From NCBI RefSeq assembly GCF_002897375.1, contig NZ_BFAG01000013.1:1-64000 (forward strand): a stretch of 64,000 nt of DNA, read 5' to 3'. The first letter of the stretch is position 1; the number at the start of each line of letters is the position of its first letter. The notes under the pieces are model-generated. The model saw nothing but the letters and a program-made list of their open reading frames with translations, did not search any database and was not told the origin of the DNA. Of this stretch, positions 48,521-58,585 are shown in pieces. The position numbers and the translations under genes were made by a program. The stretch is from Deinococcus aerius (lineage in GTDB: Bacteria > Deinococcota > Deinococci > Deinococcales > Deinococcaceae).

Positions 48521-49441
48521 CTACTTCTCTTTACTTACGCTTCTGACTGCGTCCCGCACCGCCGCGCAGACCACCTCCTGCACCAGCGCGCCCAGCAACA
48601 TGGGGTCGGCGGGGGGCAATACGCAGGAACTCAGCACGAAGGCGCTGTCCCCATCCCAGAAGGTGTGGCTGGGGTGGATCACGCGGCCCAGCGCGGTCTG
48701 CGCGGCATCCGCAAGGCGGCGGGCATCGTTCTTCGTCAGGGTGTGTTCGGTGACGACGGCGACGAGGGTGGTGCTTTCGACCTCGCCGGGGGTGACCGCG
48801 CCTCCTCCAAAGGCCGCGGCCCCCGGTCCCACCCCCGGCCCCGCCAGCACCCCGCCCCGTTCGTCCAGCACGTCGCCGATGGGGTTGACTACGGCCAGGG
48901 CACCGACCCGGGCGCCGTGCCGCTCGACACAGACGCTGCCCAGACCGCCCGGCACGGTGAACGCCTGCCCCAGGTACTTGCCCGCCGTCGCGCCCGTGCC
49001 CGCGCCGACCCGCCCGCGCTCCACCGGGTCACCCGAAGCCGACCGCGCCGCTGCCTCGCCCTCCCGCTCGCCGGGCCTGGCCCCCGGGTCGCCCACCCCC
49101 AGGTCGTAGATCACCGCCGCCGGGACGATGGGCACGCGCGCCCAGGGCGTCTCATGGCCCACGCCTCGTTCCTCCAGCACGCGCACCACCCCGGTCGCCG
49201 CCGCGAGGCCAAAGGCGCTGCCGCCCGTCAGCAGCAGGGCGTGGACGCGCTCGACCTTCTTCTCGGGGGCGAGGAGCACCCCCTCGCGCGTGCCCGGGCT
49301 CGGCCCCAGGAAGGAGGCGGAGGCCACGGCGCCCACGTCGGGGCAGAGGATCACCGTACAGCCCGTCAGGCCCACAGGGTCAGTCCAGTGGCCCACCCGG
49401 AAACCCGGAACGGCGGTGAGGGTGGTGTTGGGCAGGGTCAT
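48521..49441 (-). CDS. P1-family peptidase (DmpA-like)
   Basis: A 306-residue self-processing aminopeptidase/amidase of the DmpA family, an N-terminal nucleophile-type fold. VPGFRVGHWTD, LLTGGSAFGLAAATGV and GAGTGATAGKY are family segments; ESTTLVAVVTEH holds the candidate cleavage and nucleophile Ser/Thr. Substrate (D-amino-acid peptides or beta-peptides) not determinable. Confidence 0.87.
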   Translation of the reverse strand: MTLPNTTLTAVPGFRVGHWTDPVGLTGCTVILCPDVGAVASASFLGPSPGTREGVLLAPEKKVERVHALLLTGGSAFGLAAATGVVRVLEERGVGHETPWARVPIVPAAVIYDLGVGDPGARPGEREGEAAARSASGDPVERGRVGAGTGATAGKYLGQAFTVPGGLGSVCVERHGARVGALAVVNPIGDVLDERGGVLAGPGVGPGAAAFGGGAVTPGEVESTTLVAVVTEHTLTKNDARRLADAAQTALGRVIHPSHTFWDGDSAFVLSSCVLPPADPMLLGALVQEVVCAAVRDAVRSVSKEK

Positions 49442-49483
49442 GGCCGCCAGTGTGGCAGGGCCAGCGGGGGCCAAACACGACAA

Positions 49484-49504
49484 ACCCCACCACACGGGCG
49501 GGGT
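49484..49504 (-). terminator. terminator of the DrRRA-like gene
   Basis: On the minus strand ACCCC and GGGGT flank an 11-nt loop, followed by TTGTCGTGTTT. Confidence 0.55.
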
Positions 49505-49526
49505 CACGTCTGACGGCTGACCGCTC

Positions 49527-50195
<669 letters not shown>

Positions 50196-50207
50196 GGGTC
50201 TGCCTTC

Positions 50208-50245
<38 letters not shown>

Positions 50246-50299
50246 GCCGAACTGGGCAGGGTGGGTGACCTCGGCAGTTTATGCTCTCTTAACAGCCGG

Positions 50300-50608
50300 T
50301 CAGTTTCGCCCCGCCCCCTCGCCCGGCACCCAGACCGAATCCACCTGCACCCCGTGGCGCAATAGCAACGTCTTCAAGCGCTGCATGGCCGCCACCGCCC
50401 GGGTGCGGTCCCCGGGGCGGAACACCAGTGTCAGCCGGGCGGGCAGGCCCGGGCGGGGCTCCTGCGCCTGCACCTGGAGGGGCCGGGCAAAGGCGGCGTC
50501 CCCCATCAGGTCGCGCAGGATGCGGGCGAAGGTCAGCTCGTCCACGCCCTCCAGGGTGAAGGCGATGCCCTGCGGCGCGGCGTTCGTGGGTCCGGCATCG
50601 GGCGTCAT
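50300..50608 (-). CDS. small hypothetical protein
   Basis: A 102-residue protein (IAFTLEGVDELTFARILRDL, ending RHGVQVDSVWVPGEGAGRN) of mixed alpha/beta pattern. No known family. TACCCT lies 6 nt before the ATG at 50608, and codon use is native. Divergent from the alpha/beta hydrolase gene. Confidence 0.65.
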   Translation of the reverse strand: MTPDAGPTNAAPQGIAFTLEGVDELTFARILRDLMGDAAFARPLQVQAQEPRPGLPARLTLVFRPGDRTRAVAAMQRLKTLLLRHGVQVDSVWVPGEGAGRN

Positions 50609-50614
50609 GGGCGC

Positions 50615-50620
50615 AGGGTA
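50615..50620 (-). promoter_or_regulatory. -10 box, leaderless start of the gene at 50608
   Basis: Minus-strand TACCCT with a 6-nt spacer. Confidence 0.55.
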
Positions 50621-50695
50621 GCGGAGACAACCGGGACGGCTTGTGAGCAACGCTCCCACGTGACGTTCGCGTGGGGCCGCCCGCCCGCCCCACCC

Positions 50696-50701
50696 TACAA
50701 T
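50696..50701 (+). promoter_or_regulatory. -10 box, leaderless start of the alpha/beta hydrolase gene
   Basis: TACAAT with 6 nt to the ATG at 50708. Confidence 0.6.
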
Positions 50702-50707
50702 GCCCCC

Positions 50708-51625
<918 letters not shown>

Positions 51626-52048
51626 GGGAGGGTTGAAAAGGCTTTTGGGAAAGGGTAGGGCTTCTTCCGCCTTTGAGCAGGAGGGCAAGCTGGCGCTTGC
51701 CACCCCCCTGCCCACCTCCCCCGCAAGGGGGAGGAGTAAGTGTGCCGGAGCTTTTGCTTTTCAAAACCGTCTATTGTGGACGGCCCATTCCTGCCAGTGG
51801 CTCGCACTCGCACCGCCTTCACCACGCCTTGCTCGCACAGCGAGACGGTGGGCACGCGGCTTGGAACACAGCAAGATCAAACATTACGGGTGGAAGAGGA
51901 CGGCTACAGACGCGGCGGGCAAGCCCTTTGCCTAGCGCAGCGCCACTCCCCCTGCCCCTCAACCCCCATACTCCAAAATCTCCCTTCCCAGGCCCAGCCT
52001 CCCTCTCCGCTCTCTCACAGGTCCGCCGCGTATACTCCCCTCACCCTT
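51626..52048. other. 423-bp intergenic region with a repeat hairpin
   Basis: CCTCCCCC (51715-51722) and GGGGGAGG (51727-51734) form a perfect hairpin with loop GCAA, within a stretch resembling the GC-rich dispersed repeats. The segment 51760-51900 is less GC-rich. No supported gene; the only regulatory signal is the TATACT at 52031. Confidence 0.5.
52031..52036 (+). promoter_or_regulatory. -10 box of the nucleotidyltransferase gene
   Basis: TATACT 12 nt before the ATG at 52049, implying a short leader of about 6 nt. Confidence 0.45.
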
Positions 52049-53086
52049 ATGAAAGGCGTGATCCTCGCTGCCGGGCGCGGCAGCCGTCTCCTCCCCGTCA
52101 GTGCCGGGCGGCCCAAACACGCCGTGCCCATCGCGGGCGTCCCCATCATCACCCGGGCGGTGCGGGCCCTGCGGGCGGCGGGCGTGGAGGAGGTCGCCGT
52201 GGTCACCAGCCCGGCGGCCGAGGCCCACCTGCGCGCCGCGACCCGGGAGGAGGGTCCCCTGACCTTCCTGCGCCAGGAGGAGCCGCGCGGCACCGGGCAC
52301 GCGGTCCTCGCCGCCCGGGAATTTCTGGGGGGCAGTCCGGCCCTGCTGTACCTGGGGGACAACCTCTTCGCCGACACCCTGACGCCGCTGCGCGAGGCGC
52401 TGGACGGGGCCGACGCCGCCCTGGGCGTCAAGCGGGTGCCCGATCCCAGCGCCTACGGGGTGGCGACCGTGCAGGGGGGCCTGCTCACCCGGCTGGACGA
52501 GAAGCCGCGCCGCCCGGCGAGCGACCTGGCGGCCTGCGGGGTGTTCGCCTTTCACCCCCACGTGCTCGACGAGGTCGCGCGCCTGGGACCCAGCGAGCGC
52601 GGCGAGATCGAATTTCCCCAGGCCCTGCTGCGCGTGATCGCGGCGGGCGGGCGGGTGCGGGCCGTGCCCTTCGCGGGCTTCTGGAGCGACGCGGGCACGC
52701 CCGCCGACCTGCTGACGGCGAGCGCCCACTTCCTGGGTGGCCTGCGCCCCCGCACGGAGGGCACCGTGCGCGGCAGTGCCCTGACTGGCCCCGTGGTGAT
52801 CGAGGAGGGCGCGACGGTGGAGGACTCCTCCCTGACCGGGCCCGTCCTGATTCAGACCGGGGCGACGGTGCGCGGCTGCACGCTGGGCCCCCATGTGAGC
52901 ATCGGCCCACACGCGCGGGTGGAGGAGGCCCGCTTGTCCGACACCCTCATCGACGAGTACGCGACGGTCCTCCGGCCTGCCCGGCCCCTCGTCCGCGCGG
53001 TGATTGGGCGGCACGCGACTGTCACCGCTCCCAGCGACGCGGGCCCGCAGGTCGTGGTGGGCGATTACAGTGTGCTGCGGCTCTAG
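52049..53086 (+). CDS. sugar-1-phosphate nucleotidyltransferase
   Basis: A 345-residue protein of the glucose-1-phosphate thymidylyltransferase type. VILAAGRGSRLLPVSAGRPKHAVPIAG holds the nucleotide loop and catalytic Lys, YLGDNLFAD the metal-binding Asp, and WSDAGTPADLLTA the sugar site. After residue 240 come left-handed-helix hexapeptide repeats (VVIEEGATVEDSSL...). It supplies an NDP-sugar, probably for cell-surface polysaccharide. Confidence 0.88.
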   Translation: MKGVILAAGRGSRLLPVSAGRPKHAVPIAGVPIITRAVRALRAAGVEEVAVVTSPAAEAHLRAATREEGPLTFLRQEEPRGTGHAVLAAREFLGGSPALLYLGDNLFADTLTPLREALDGADAALGVKRVPDPSAYGVATVQGGLLTRLDEKPRRPASDLAACGVFAFHPHVLDEVARLGPSERGEIEFPQALLRVIAAGGRVRAVPFAGFWSDAGTPADLLTASAHFLGGLRPRTEGTVRGSALTGPVVIEEGATVEDSSLTGPVLIQTGATVRGCTLGPHVSIGPHARVEEARLSDTLIDEYATVLRPARPLVRAVIGRHATVTAPSDAGPQVVVGDYSVLRL

Positions 53087-53124
53087 CCTCCCGGCTCCGC
53101 ATGGCCTGCTCCCACCCCCTGCCG

Positions 53125-53130
53125 TACTCT
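53125..53130 (+). promoter_or_regulatory. -10 box of the small acidic protein gene
   Basis: TACTCT, 5 nt before the ATG at 53136. Confidence 0.5.
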
Positions 53131-53135
53131 GGGGC

Positions 53136-53324
53136 ATGACTGGACCCTTCCCGGACGAGCCGCATCCCGCCCAAACGCCCGACGAGGAACGGGGCGAGGT
53201 GGTCATCAGCGGGCTGGACACCGGCCCCGGTCTGAACGAACGGGAGAATGTCTCCCCCACCGACGAACTCGTGAGCCTCCAGCCCCTCCTTCCCCACAAG
53301 GAGCCGGAGGACGAGGACGGCTGA
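53136..53324 (+). CDS. small acidic hypothetical protein
   Basis: A 62-residue, Pro/Glu/Asp-rich protein ending KEPEDEDG, probably disordered. Supported by its TACTCT box and native codon use; no homology recognised. Confidence 0.5.
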   Translation: MTGPFPDEPHPAQTPDEERGEVVISGLDTGPGLNERENVSPTDELVSLQPLLPHKEPEDEDG

Positions 53325-53359
53325 ACGGGGCAACAGTACCCTTTTTTCCCTCGTCCGTG

Positions 53360-53365
53360 TACGCT
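53360..53365 (+). promoter_or_regulatory. -10 box, leaderless start of the IclR gene
   Basis: TACGCT with 6 nt to the GTG at 53372, favouring that start over the GTG at 53357. Confidence 0.5.
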
Positions 53366-53371
53366 GGACAG

Positions 53372-54073
53372 GTGCTGTCCCTTCAAAAAGCCGCGAGCAT
53401 CCTGGGCGCCTTCAGCGCCGAGCAGCCCGAGTGGGGCGTGCGGGCGCTGGCCGCGCACCTGACAGTCCCGCGCGCGACGGCCCACGCCTACCTCGCGGGC
53501 CTGACTGACGCGGGCTTCCTGCGGCGCACGCCCGCCGGGAAATACCGCCTCTCCTGGCACATCGCGGAGATGGGCGCGCACCTCACCTCTGCCCTGCCCT
53601 GGTTTCAGGACGCCCGCGCGCTGATCACCCGCCTGGCGCTGGAGGTCCGCTCGGTGGCCTTCCTGTGCATCCTGGAGGGCGAGGAGGTCGTGTGCGCGAT
53701 CCGCGAGCGCCACCCCGACGCCGACATCGACCTGCCCCTGGACATCTATCTGCCCGCCACCGCCACGGCCAGCGGCAAGATTTTGTACGCCCACGCCGAC
53801 CTTCAACCGCACGAGTTCGCCGCCCTGACGGTCAACAGCATCACCACCCCCGACGAGTGGCGCACCGAGGTGGCCCGGGTCCGCCGCCGGGGCTACGCCT
53901 ACTCCATCGAGGAGTGGATCATGGGGCAGTGCACCCTGGGCGTCCCCTACCGCCACGGCGGCCAGGTCGTCGCCGCGATCGGCGTGCAGATGAGCGCCCG
54001 GCGTTACCTGCGCGAGGAACGCAGCATCCGCGAGCGCGTGCTCAGCATCGTGCAGGAGGAGGACCGGGGCTGA
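53372..54073 (+). CDS. IclR-family transcriptional regulator
   Basis: A 233-residue regulator with an N-terminal winged helix (LQKAASILGAFS, then VPRATAHAYLAGLTDAGFL) and a C-terminal effector domain (LPATATASGKILYA and GQCTLGVPYRHGGQVVAAIGV are IclR signatures). Ligand unknown; no catabolic gene is adjacent. Last core gene before the tRNA-Phe remnant. Confidence 0.9.
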   Translation: MLSLQKAASILGAFSAEQPEWGVRALAAHLTVPRATAHAYLAGLTDAGFLRRTPAGKYRLSWHIAEMGAHLTSALPWFQDARALITRLALEVRSVAFLCILEGEEVVCAIRERHPDADIDLPLDIYLPATATASGKILYAHADLQPHEFAALTVNSITTPDEWRTEVARVRRRGYAYSIEEWIMGQCTLGVPYRHGGQVVAAIGVQMSARRYLREERSIRERVLSIVQEEDRG

Positions 54074-54206
54074 GGGAGCGGGGCTCGGGGCCTTTAAGAA
54101 GCTTCGAGTCGAAGTGGGTGGGATGGCAGGTTTTGCTCCCCTCAGCTCAGCAGTTCTCGGGCCGGTGGGAAAAGGAAAGCCCCCCGCTTGACACGAGGAG
54201 CCTTTC

Positions 54207-54282
<76 letters not shown>

Positions 54283-54291
54283 GTCTACAAC

Positions 54292-54320
54292 AGTATATTT
54301 CGGTTTCGCCCTCTTGTCAA
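54292..54320 (-). promoter_or_regulatory. consensus promoter of the damaged tRNA-Phe
   Basis: Minus-strand TTGACA (54320-54315) and TATACT (54297-54292) with exactly 17 bp between, as at tRNA-Lys. Distance to the D-loop is within about 3 nt of that in tRNA-Lys, so this is a true tRNA promoter. Confidence 0.8.
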
Positions 54321-54568
54321 AGCCCTGGGGAGCACACGATAATGCCCGGGCTGCATACGTGAGAAGGTCGTCCTGAAGCGGGGTTGGGTGTCACAAGGAT
54401 ACAACGACCGGAAATCGTTCGCTGCATCCATGAATAATGCTGTCCGAGACAACGCAAAAACTCGCATAATGCTTCCGGGCCTCTACCGACAAAAGATAAG
54501 TTGGAGCTATCCAATCTCGGTAAAGAGTAGGCGGTGTTCAGTCCGTAATTTCTTAGCTTCGCGAAGTA
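54321..54568. other. no supported gene
   Basis: About 250 bp of mixed composition between the tRNA promoter and the RHH gene. Short open frames on both strands lack ribosome-binding sites and family resemblance. Confidence 0.4.
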
Positions 54569-54775
54569 TTAAAGCTGAACAAGGTACATTCTACATCCGT
54601 CTTCAAGAAGTAGTTTCATCTTCCTGTTCTCCCGCACCTCCTGAGCAAGCCGTTCGAGCCCGATAGCATGACGAATGACAGCAGACATTGACATTCCCGT
54701 AGCCTGAGCTACCTTTTCCAGGAATTCAACGTCCTGTTCCGCAAGATTCACAGAAACTTTGATGGCCTTCGGCAT
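54569..54775 (-). CDS. ribbon-helix-helix protein
   Basis: A 68-residue RHH protein: KVSVNLAEQDVEFLEKVAQ gives the strand and first helix, MSMSAVIRHAIGLERLAQEV the second. GAGGAG stands 7 nt before the ATG at 54775 and only 4 nt before the ATG at 54778, so 54775 is preferred. It could be an antitoxin or island regulator; no toxin is adjacent. Confidence 0.7.
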   Translation of the reverse strand: MPKAIKVSVNLAEQDVEFLEKVAQATGMSMSAVIRHAIGLERLAQEVRENRKMKLLLEDGCRMYLVQL

Positions 54776-54835
54776 CATCTATCTCCTCTCGTACCCTCAG
54801 TGGACTACGGTTAGCCTACACTAGAGAGTAGAGGA

Positions 54836-55006
54836 GTGGGAGGTTATGAGGTTCTGCCTCAGGTAAAGAGTATCGCAAGCTCCAACAGCTTTCCGGAGCT
54901 TTACAGCCTGCTGTCTCCTTTTCTAGGGAGAGAAGAAGCACTTAAATCTGAGGGGTTTCCCTCTCTTGAATTTCCACGGGTCCATTTTCGAGTCAAAAGA
55001 AGGTAG
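54836..55006 (+). CDS. possible 56-residue ORF
   Basis: GTG-started frame (YEVLPQVKSIASSNSFPEL, ending HFRVKRR) with a natural amino-acid mix but GAGG directly against the start. No homology. The remainder of 54776-55117 holds nothing else I can support. Confidence 0.25.
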   Translation: MGGYEVLPQVKSIASSNSFPELYSLLSPFLGREEALKSEGFPSLEFPRVHFRVKRR

Positions 55007-55117
55007 AGCATTCATCGTCGTGAGATGAACGCTCTCCAGAGACTTCTTATTGAGATTGATGGAAAAGGAGGGGCAAGGCATCCATGAACTCCATGACCCT
55101 GCCTGTTGGATTCCGTT

Positions 55118-58100
55118 CTACTCCAGTTGAATCTTCAGGCCGAGATTGCGAGCGTTCTCGCTCAGGTTTCGCTGCTGAGTCGTGTCGAGCCCGGAGGCGA
55201 CCTTACCGCTCACGACGACTTCCACGGTCACGTCACCCCCAGCGTCGATAATCTGCTGGATGATTTCCTCATAGATGTCCTGGAACCGCCTCACCATCCG
55301 GGCCTGGTCGAGCTTCCCTTCGGCGAACACCTGCTTGGGAAGCCGAACAGGAGGAGGAGGGGGCGGCGGGGGTGGGTCCTTTACATCGTCATCTCCCCCG
55401 AAACGACCATCACCGTTATCCCCCTCTGGTTTGTCGCCTACCTCATCAGCCCGCCGCTGCTCCTGCTCGGTCCTGCGCTGCTCCTGGGCTGCCCCGATGC
55501 TCACGAGCACCGACTGGCTGTCCGCCCGCACCTCGGCTGGCTCGCCGAACTTCAGATTCAGGTACTTGCTGCCGTCAAAGCCGTCCGCATAAGCGAAGTA
55601 GGGAGGATTGGCCACCAGACCGTCGCGGATGGCGCCCAGCAACACCTCGGCGCTCGCCAGACGCTCCAGATACAGGTACTGCGCGAAATACTCCAGCAGT
55701 TGTCTGACTGGGAGGTGCGACTTGCCTGCCCAGAGTCTCCTCTTCAGTTGCAGGTCGAGCAGCAGGCCCCCGAATTGCCGGGTGAGCTTCCCGCTGTTGA
55801 CCAACTTCTTGGTCACGCGCTCTATCAGCTCGCCGTCCGCGTTCAGCCGCTCCTCGTCGAAGGCGATGCTCGGCGGACCACCCGCTTCCTCCTGGAGATA
55901 CGGCGTCAGCAGGAACGTGTACGTCGCGCCAATTTGGGCAGCGCTGCCCTTGTCGTGCTCCTGCATCCGGCTTGCGGCCTGCCGCTTGTCACTGGGGGTC
56001 AGGTTGCTGGCTTCCGCACCCTCGTGGATGGTGGCCCACGCCTTGTACTGGCGGACGCGGGCGAAGAGGTCGTCCAGTCGGGCCTTGTCGGCGGCGAGCA
56101 CCACCACGTTGTTCCTGCCGAGTCGGTCGCCACTTCCCTTGCGGGTCACGAGTTCCCGGGCACGGAGGACGGCGGGACTGTCCACCGAGCCACGCACATG
56201 GGGGTACTCCGAGGGCAGGATGACCAGCCGCACGGCAGGCTCCCGGCTCTCGTCGGGGACGCTGCCACCGTCCGCCGTGACATGCACCCCCGCAAAGTCA
56301 CCCCGGGTCTTCGAGTTCGTGAACTCTTGCAGACGGCGCTCGACCTCGTGCAGCACCTCGTCTTCGGGGAGGTGGGCCGCGAGGTCGGCGGCGCGGCGGT
56401 TCAGGCTGGGCTGGGTGCTGAACCAGTAGTGGGAGCTGTCCGAGTACAGATAGACCGCTTGCTGGGACACACGGCGCAGCGCGTCGTTGAACGGTCCGGC
56501 AGGCTCACCCGGCTGAATGCTGTTCAGGAAGATGCTGCGGGTCTCCACCCCCTGATGGGCGGTGGACGCTTTCGGGGCCGTACACATGAACACCGTACGG
56601 GTCACGCGACGGGCTGCCGCCACCTGCCCCAGGCGTCCGCTCTTGTCCTCAGTCTCCACCTGGACCGGCAGACTGTTGGGACCGTCCACCTCCTGGTTCA
56701 TGATGGCTTCCCAGGACTCGCCCAGGTAGTTCCGCAGTTCCGCCTGCACCCGCACATCGTCGAGGGGCAGCGTGCCAGGCAGAATCATCAGGCTCTTCTC
56801 GCCGTCCTGCCACAGTCGGTGGATGACCAGCGCCATGAAGCGCAGAACACCGCGCGTGCGCTGGAAGCGTTCGAGCGTGCTCCACGTCCCGAACAGCGCG
56901 TCGAACAGCGCCGGATGGATGGGGTAGCTGTTCTTGAGCTTGCGGGCGAAGTCGGGTTCGGTGACGCCGCTGGGGAAGTCGTTCTTGTTGGCGTTGTAGT
57001 GGTCCGTGAACGCCTTGACAACGGCGTCCGCCTGGCGGTGGGCATCGCCCTGAAGCGGCTCGAACAGACGGCGGCGAACAATCTCGAAGGACTCCTCCGG
57101 GTTGGCGGGCAGCCAGGTGCTCTGCACGCGCTTGAAGGTCTGCTTCAGGGCTCCCAGGGCGGCGCTCCCCCCCTCCCCCGCCACCTCCGACTGGCTCTGC
57201 GGCAGGCTCGCCACCACCAGGGCACGCGGGACACGCTTGGCCGCCTCGGTCAGCGACTGGGCGAAGCTGATGTTCGACTCGTAGGACCCGGCAGGCAGGT
57301 CGGTGCGTCCATACAGCTCGCGCAGCAGGGCGACCCACTCGTCAATCAGAATCAGGCAGGGACTCGCCAGCTCCAGCAGGCGCGTCAGCTTGTCGGCGCC
57401 CGGGTTGCTGCGCTGCTCATCGGCCTGGGCTACGAGCGCGTAGCCTGCCGCCCCGGCGAGCTGGTAAGCCATCTCCCCCCAGATGGTGTTGGTGACGGTT
57501 CCGTCCCGCTGCTTGCGCTGCCCCGTTCCCAGGTCGGTGCCGACGAGGACGGCACGGTTGACCCCGGCAGGAGCGGTGGGAATCCCCGCACTGGTGTGGA
57601 CCGCTTCCAGCCCCGGCAGCTCGCGGGACGGCACGTCGCCGAACAGGTGGTACAGGGCCAACATGCTGTGCGTCTTGCCACCGCCGAAATTGGTCTGCAA
57701 CTCGACCACCGGGTCGCCCTCGCCCTTGCCCAGTCGAGTCAGGGCGTTGGTTAACAGGTCACGCAGACCCGCCGTGACGAACGTTCTGCCGAAGAACGCA
57801 CGGGGCTCGCCGTACTCCTCACTGGCCTCGCCCTTGTACACCTGCGCCAAGTCAGCAGCGAATTCCGCCGCCTGGAACTTGCCCTCTCGGACATCGGCGT
57901 GGGGGATGATGACCTCGCGCCACGCCTTCAAACCTTCGGGGATACGGCCCTCCACATGGGTCACGCTGCGGGACACTGAGCGTTCCTGCTCGCGCAACTT
58001 GATGCGCATGGTCTCGTCGCGCTCCTTCAGGAGATGGGCCGCGACTGCCAGGCCCATGCGGGAAGCCACGCGGTACATCGTGTCCAGGGCGCGGTAGGTG

Positions 58101-58417
58101 TCGTCGTAGGTGAAGGGCTGGTCGTGCGCCAGGGCATTACGCCAGTCGCGGAGCTCGAACACGTTGTTGCGGTCGGTCTGTTTCAACTTCTCGCCAAAGG
58201 CGTCGTGCCAGAACTCAGCGATAGTCTTGACGAGGAGTTGAATATCCCAGACTGGCTTGCTTAAGCTGTCAATTGGAATTCCAGAAAAGCGACCCGTGAC
58301 ACGGTCTACCCAGTCGTCGCCGTAAGCCCTCCGAAGAGCGCGCTCGACGTACACCACCAATTCTTCCAGCAGGGCGTCCTGAGCACCCTGAACACGTTGC
58401 CGATTGGAAAGGGCCAT
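55118..58417 (-). CDS. HEPN-DUF499 ATPase of an anti-phage module
   Basis: About 1,099 residues. The N-terminal 120 residues form a Swt1-type HEPN domain with RNALAH near residue 90, an RNxxxH ribonuclease motif. The DUF499 P-loop ATPase follows, with Walker A FGGGKTHS (about 245) and Walker B CLILIDEW (about 357). The rest is helical, with a PPPPPPPPVRLP linker before the C-terminal domain. DUF499 ATPases pair with DUF1156 methyltransferases in predicted phage-defence loci, resembling PglY/BrxC with PglX. The ATG at 58417 lies 8 nt after TAGCCT. Confidence 0.85.
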   Translation of the reverse strand: MALSNRQRVQGAQDALLEELVVYVERALRRAYGDDWVDRVTGRFSGIPIDSLSKPVWDIQLLVKTIAEFWHDAFGEKLKQTDRNNVFELRDWRNALAHDQPFTYDDTYRALDTMYRVASRMGLAVAAHLLKERDETMRIKLREQERSVSRSVTHVEGRIPEGLKAWREVIIPHADVREGKFQAAEFAADLAQVYKGEASEEYGEPRAFFGRTFVTAGLRDLLTNALTRLGKGEGDPVVELQTNFGGGKTHSMLALYHLFGDVPSRELPGLEAVHTSAGIPTAPAGVNRAVLVGTDLGTGQRKQRDGTVTNTIWGEMAYQLAGAAGYALVAQADEQRSNPGADKLTRLLELASPCLILIDEWVALLRELYGRTDLPAGSYESNISFAQSLTEAAKRVPRALVVASLPQSQSEVAGEGGSAALGALKQTFKRVQSTWLPANPEESFEIVRRRLFEPLQGDAHRQADAVVKAFTDHYNANKNDFPSGVTEPDFARKLKNSYPIHPALFDALFGTWSTLERFQRTRGVLRFMALVIHRLWQDGEKSLMILPGTLPLDDVRVQAELRNYLGESWEAIMNQEVDGPNSLPVQVETEDKSGRLGQVAAARRVTRTVFMCTAPKASTAHQGVETRSIFLNSIQPGEPAGPFNDALRRVSQQAVYLYSDSSHYWFSTQPSLNRRAADLAAHLPEDEVLHEVERRLQEFTNSKTRGDFAGVHVTADGGSVPDESREPAVRLVILPSEYPHVRGSVDSPAVLRARELVTRKGSGDRLGRNNVVVLAADKARLDDLFARVRQYKAWATIHEGAEASNLTPSDKRQAASRMQEHDKGSAAQIGATYTFLLTPYLQEEAGGPPSIAFDEERLNADGELIERVTKKLVNSGKLTRQFGGLLLDLQLKRRLWAGKSHLPVRQLLEYFAQYLYLERLASAEVLLGAIRDGLVANPPYFAYADGFDGSKYLNLKFGEPAEVRADSQSVLVSIGAAQEQRRTEQEQRRADEVGDKPEGDNGDGRFGGDDDVKDPPPPPPPPPVRLPKQVFAEGKLDQARMVRRFQDIYEEIIQQIIDAGGDVTVEVVVSGKVASGLDTTQQRNLSENARNLGLKIQLE

Positions 58418-58425
58418 ATGGGCAC

Positions 58426-58431
58426 AGGCTA
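58426..58431 (-). promoter_or_regulatory. -10 box of the DUF499 gene
   Basis: Minus-strand TAGCCT, 8 nt before the ATG at 58417. Confidence 0.4.
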
Positions 58432-58585
58432 GCGCCGGGAGAGTCACGCGAGTGGCACAAAACTACGCGCCACCAGGCACCGGTCACGGCGCGGTCATGA
58501 GGGTAGGGACAGCATAGGGTCAGGCTTCAATGCCAGCGGGCGAAGGAGCAAACCCCAACTCCACGTCTCGTCTCAGGAGGTACGC

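Noticed and set aside
54388..54666. 92-codon frame to the right of the tRNA-Phe remnant as an integrase remnant
   Set aside because: It overlaps the RHH gene antisense and shows no tyrosine-recombinase residues such as RxxH.
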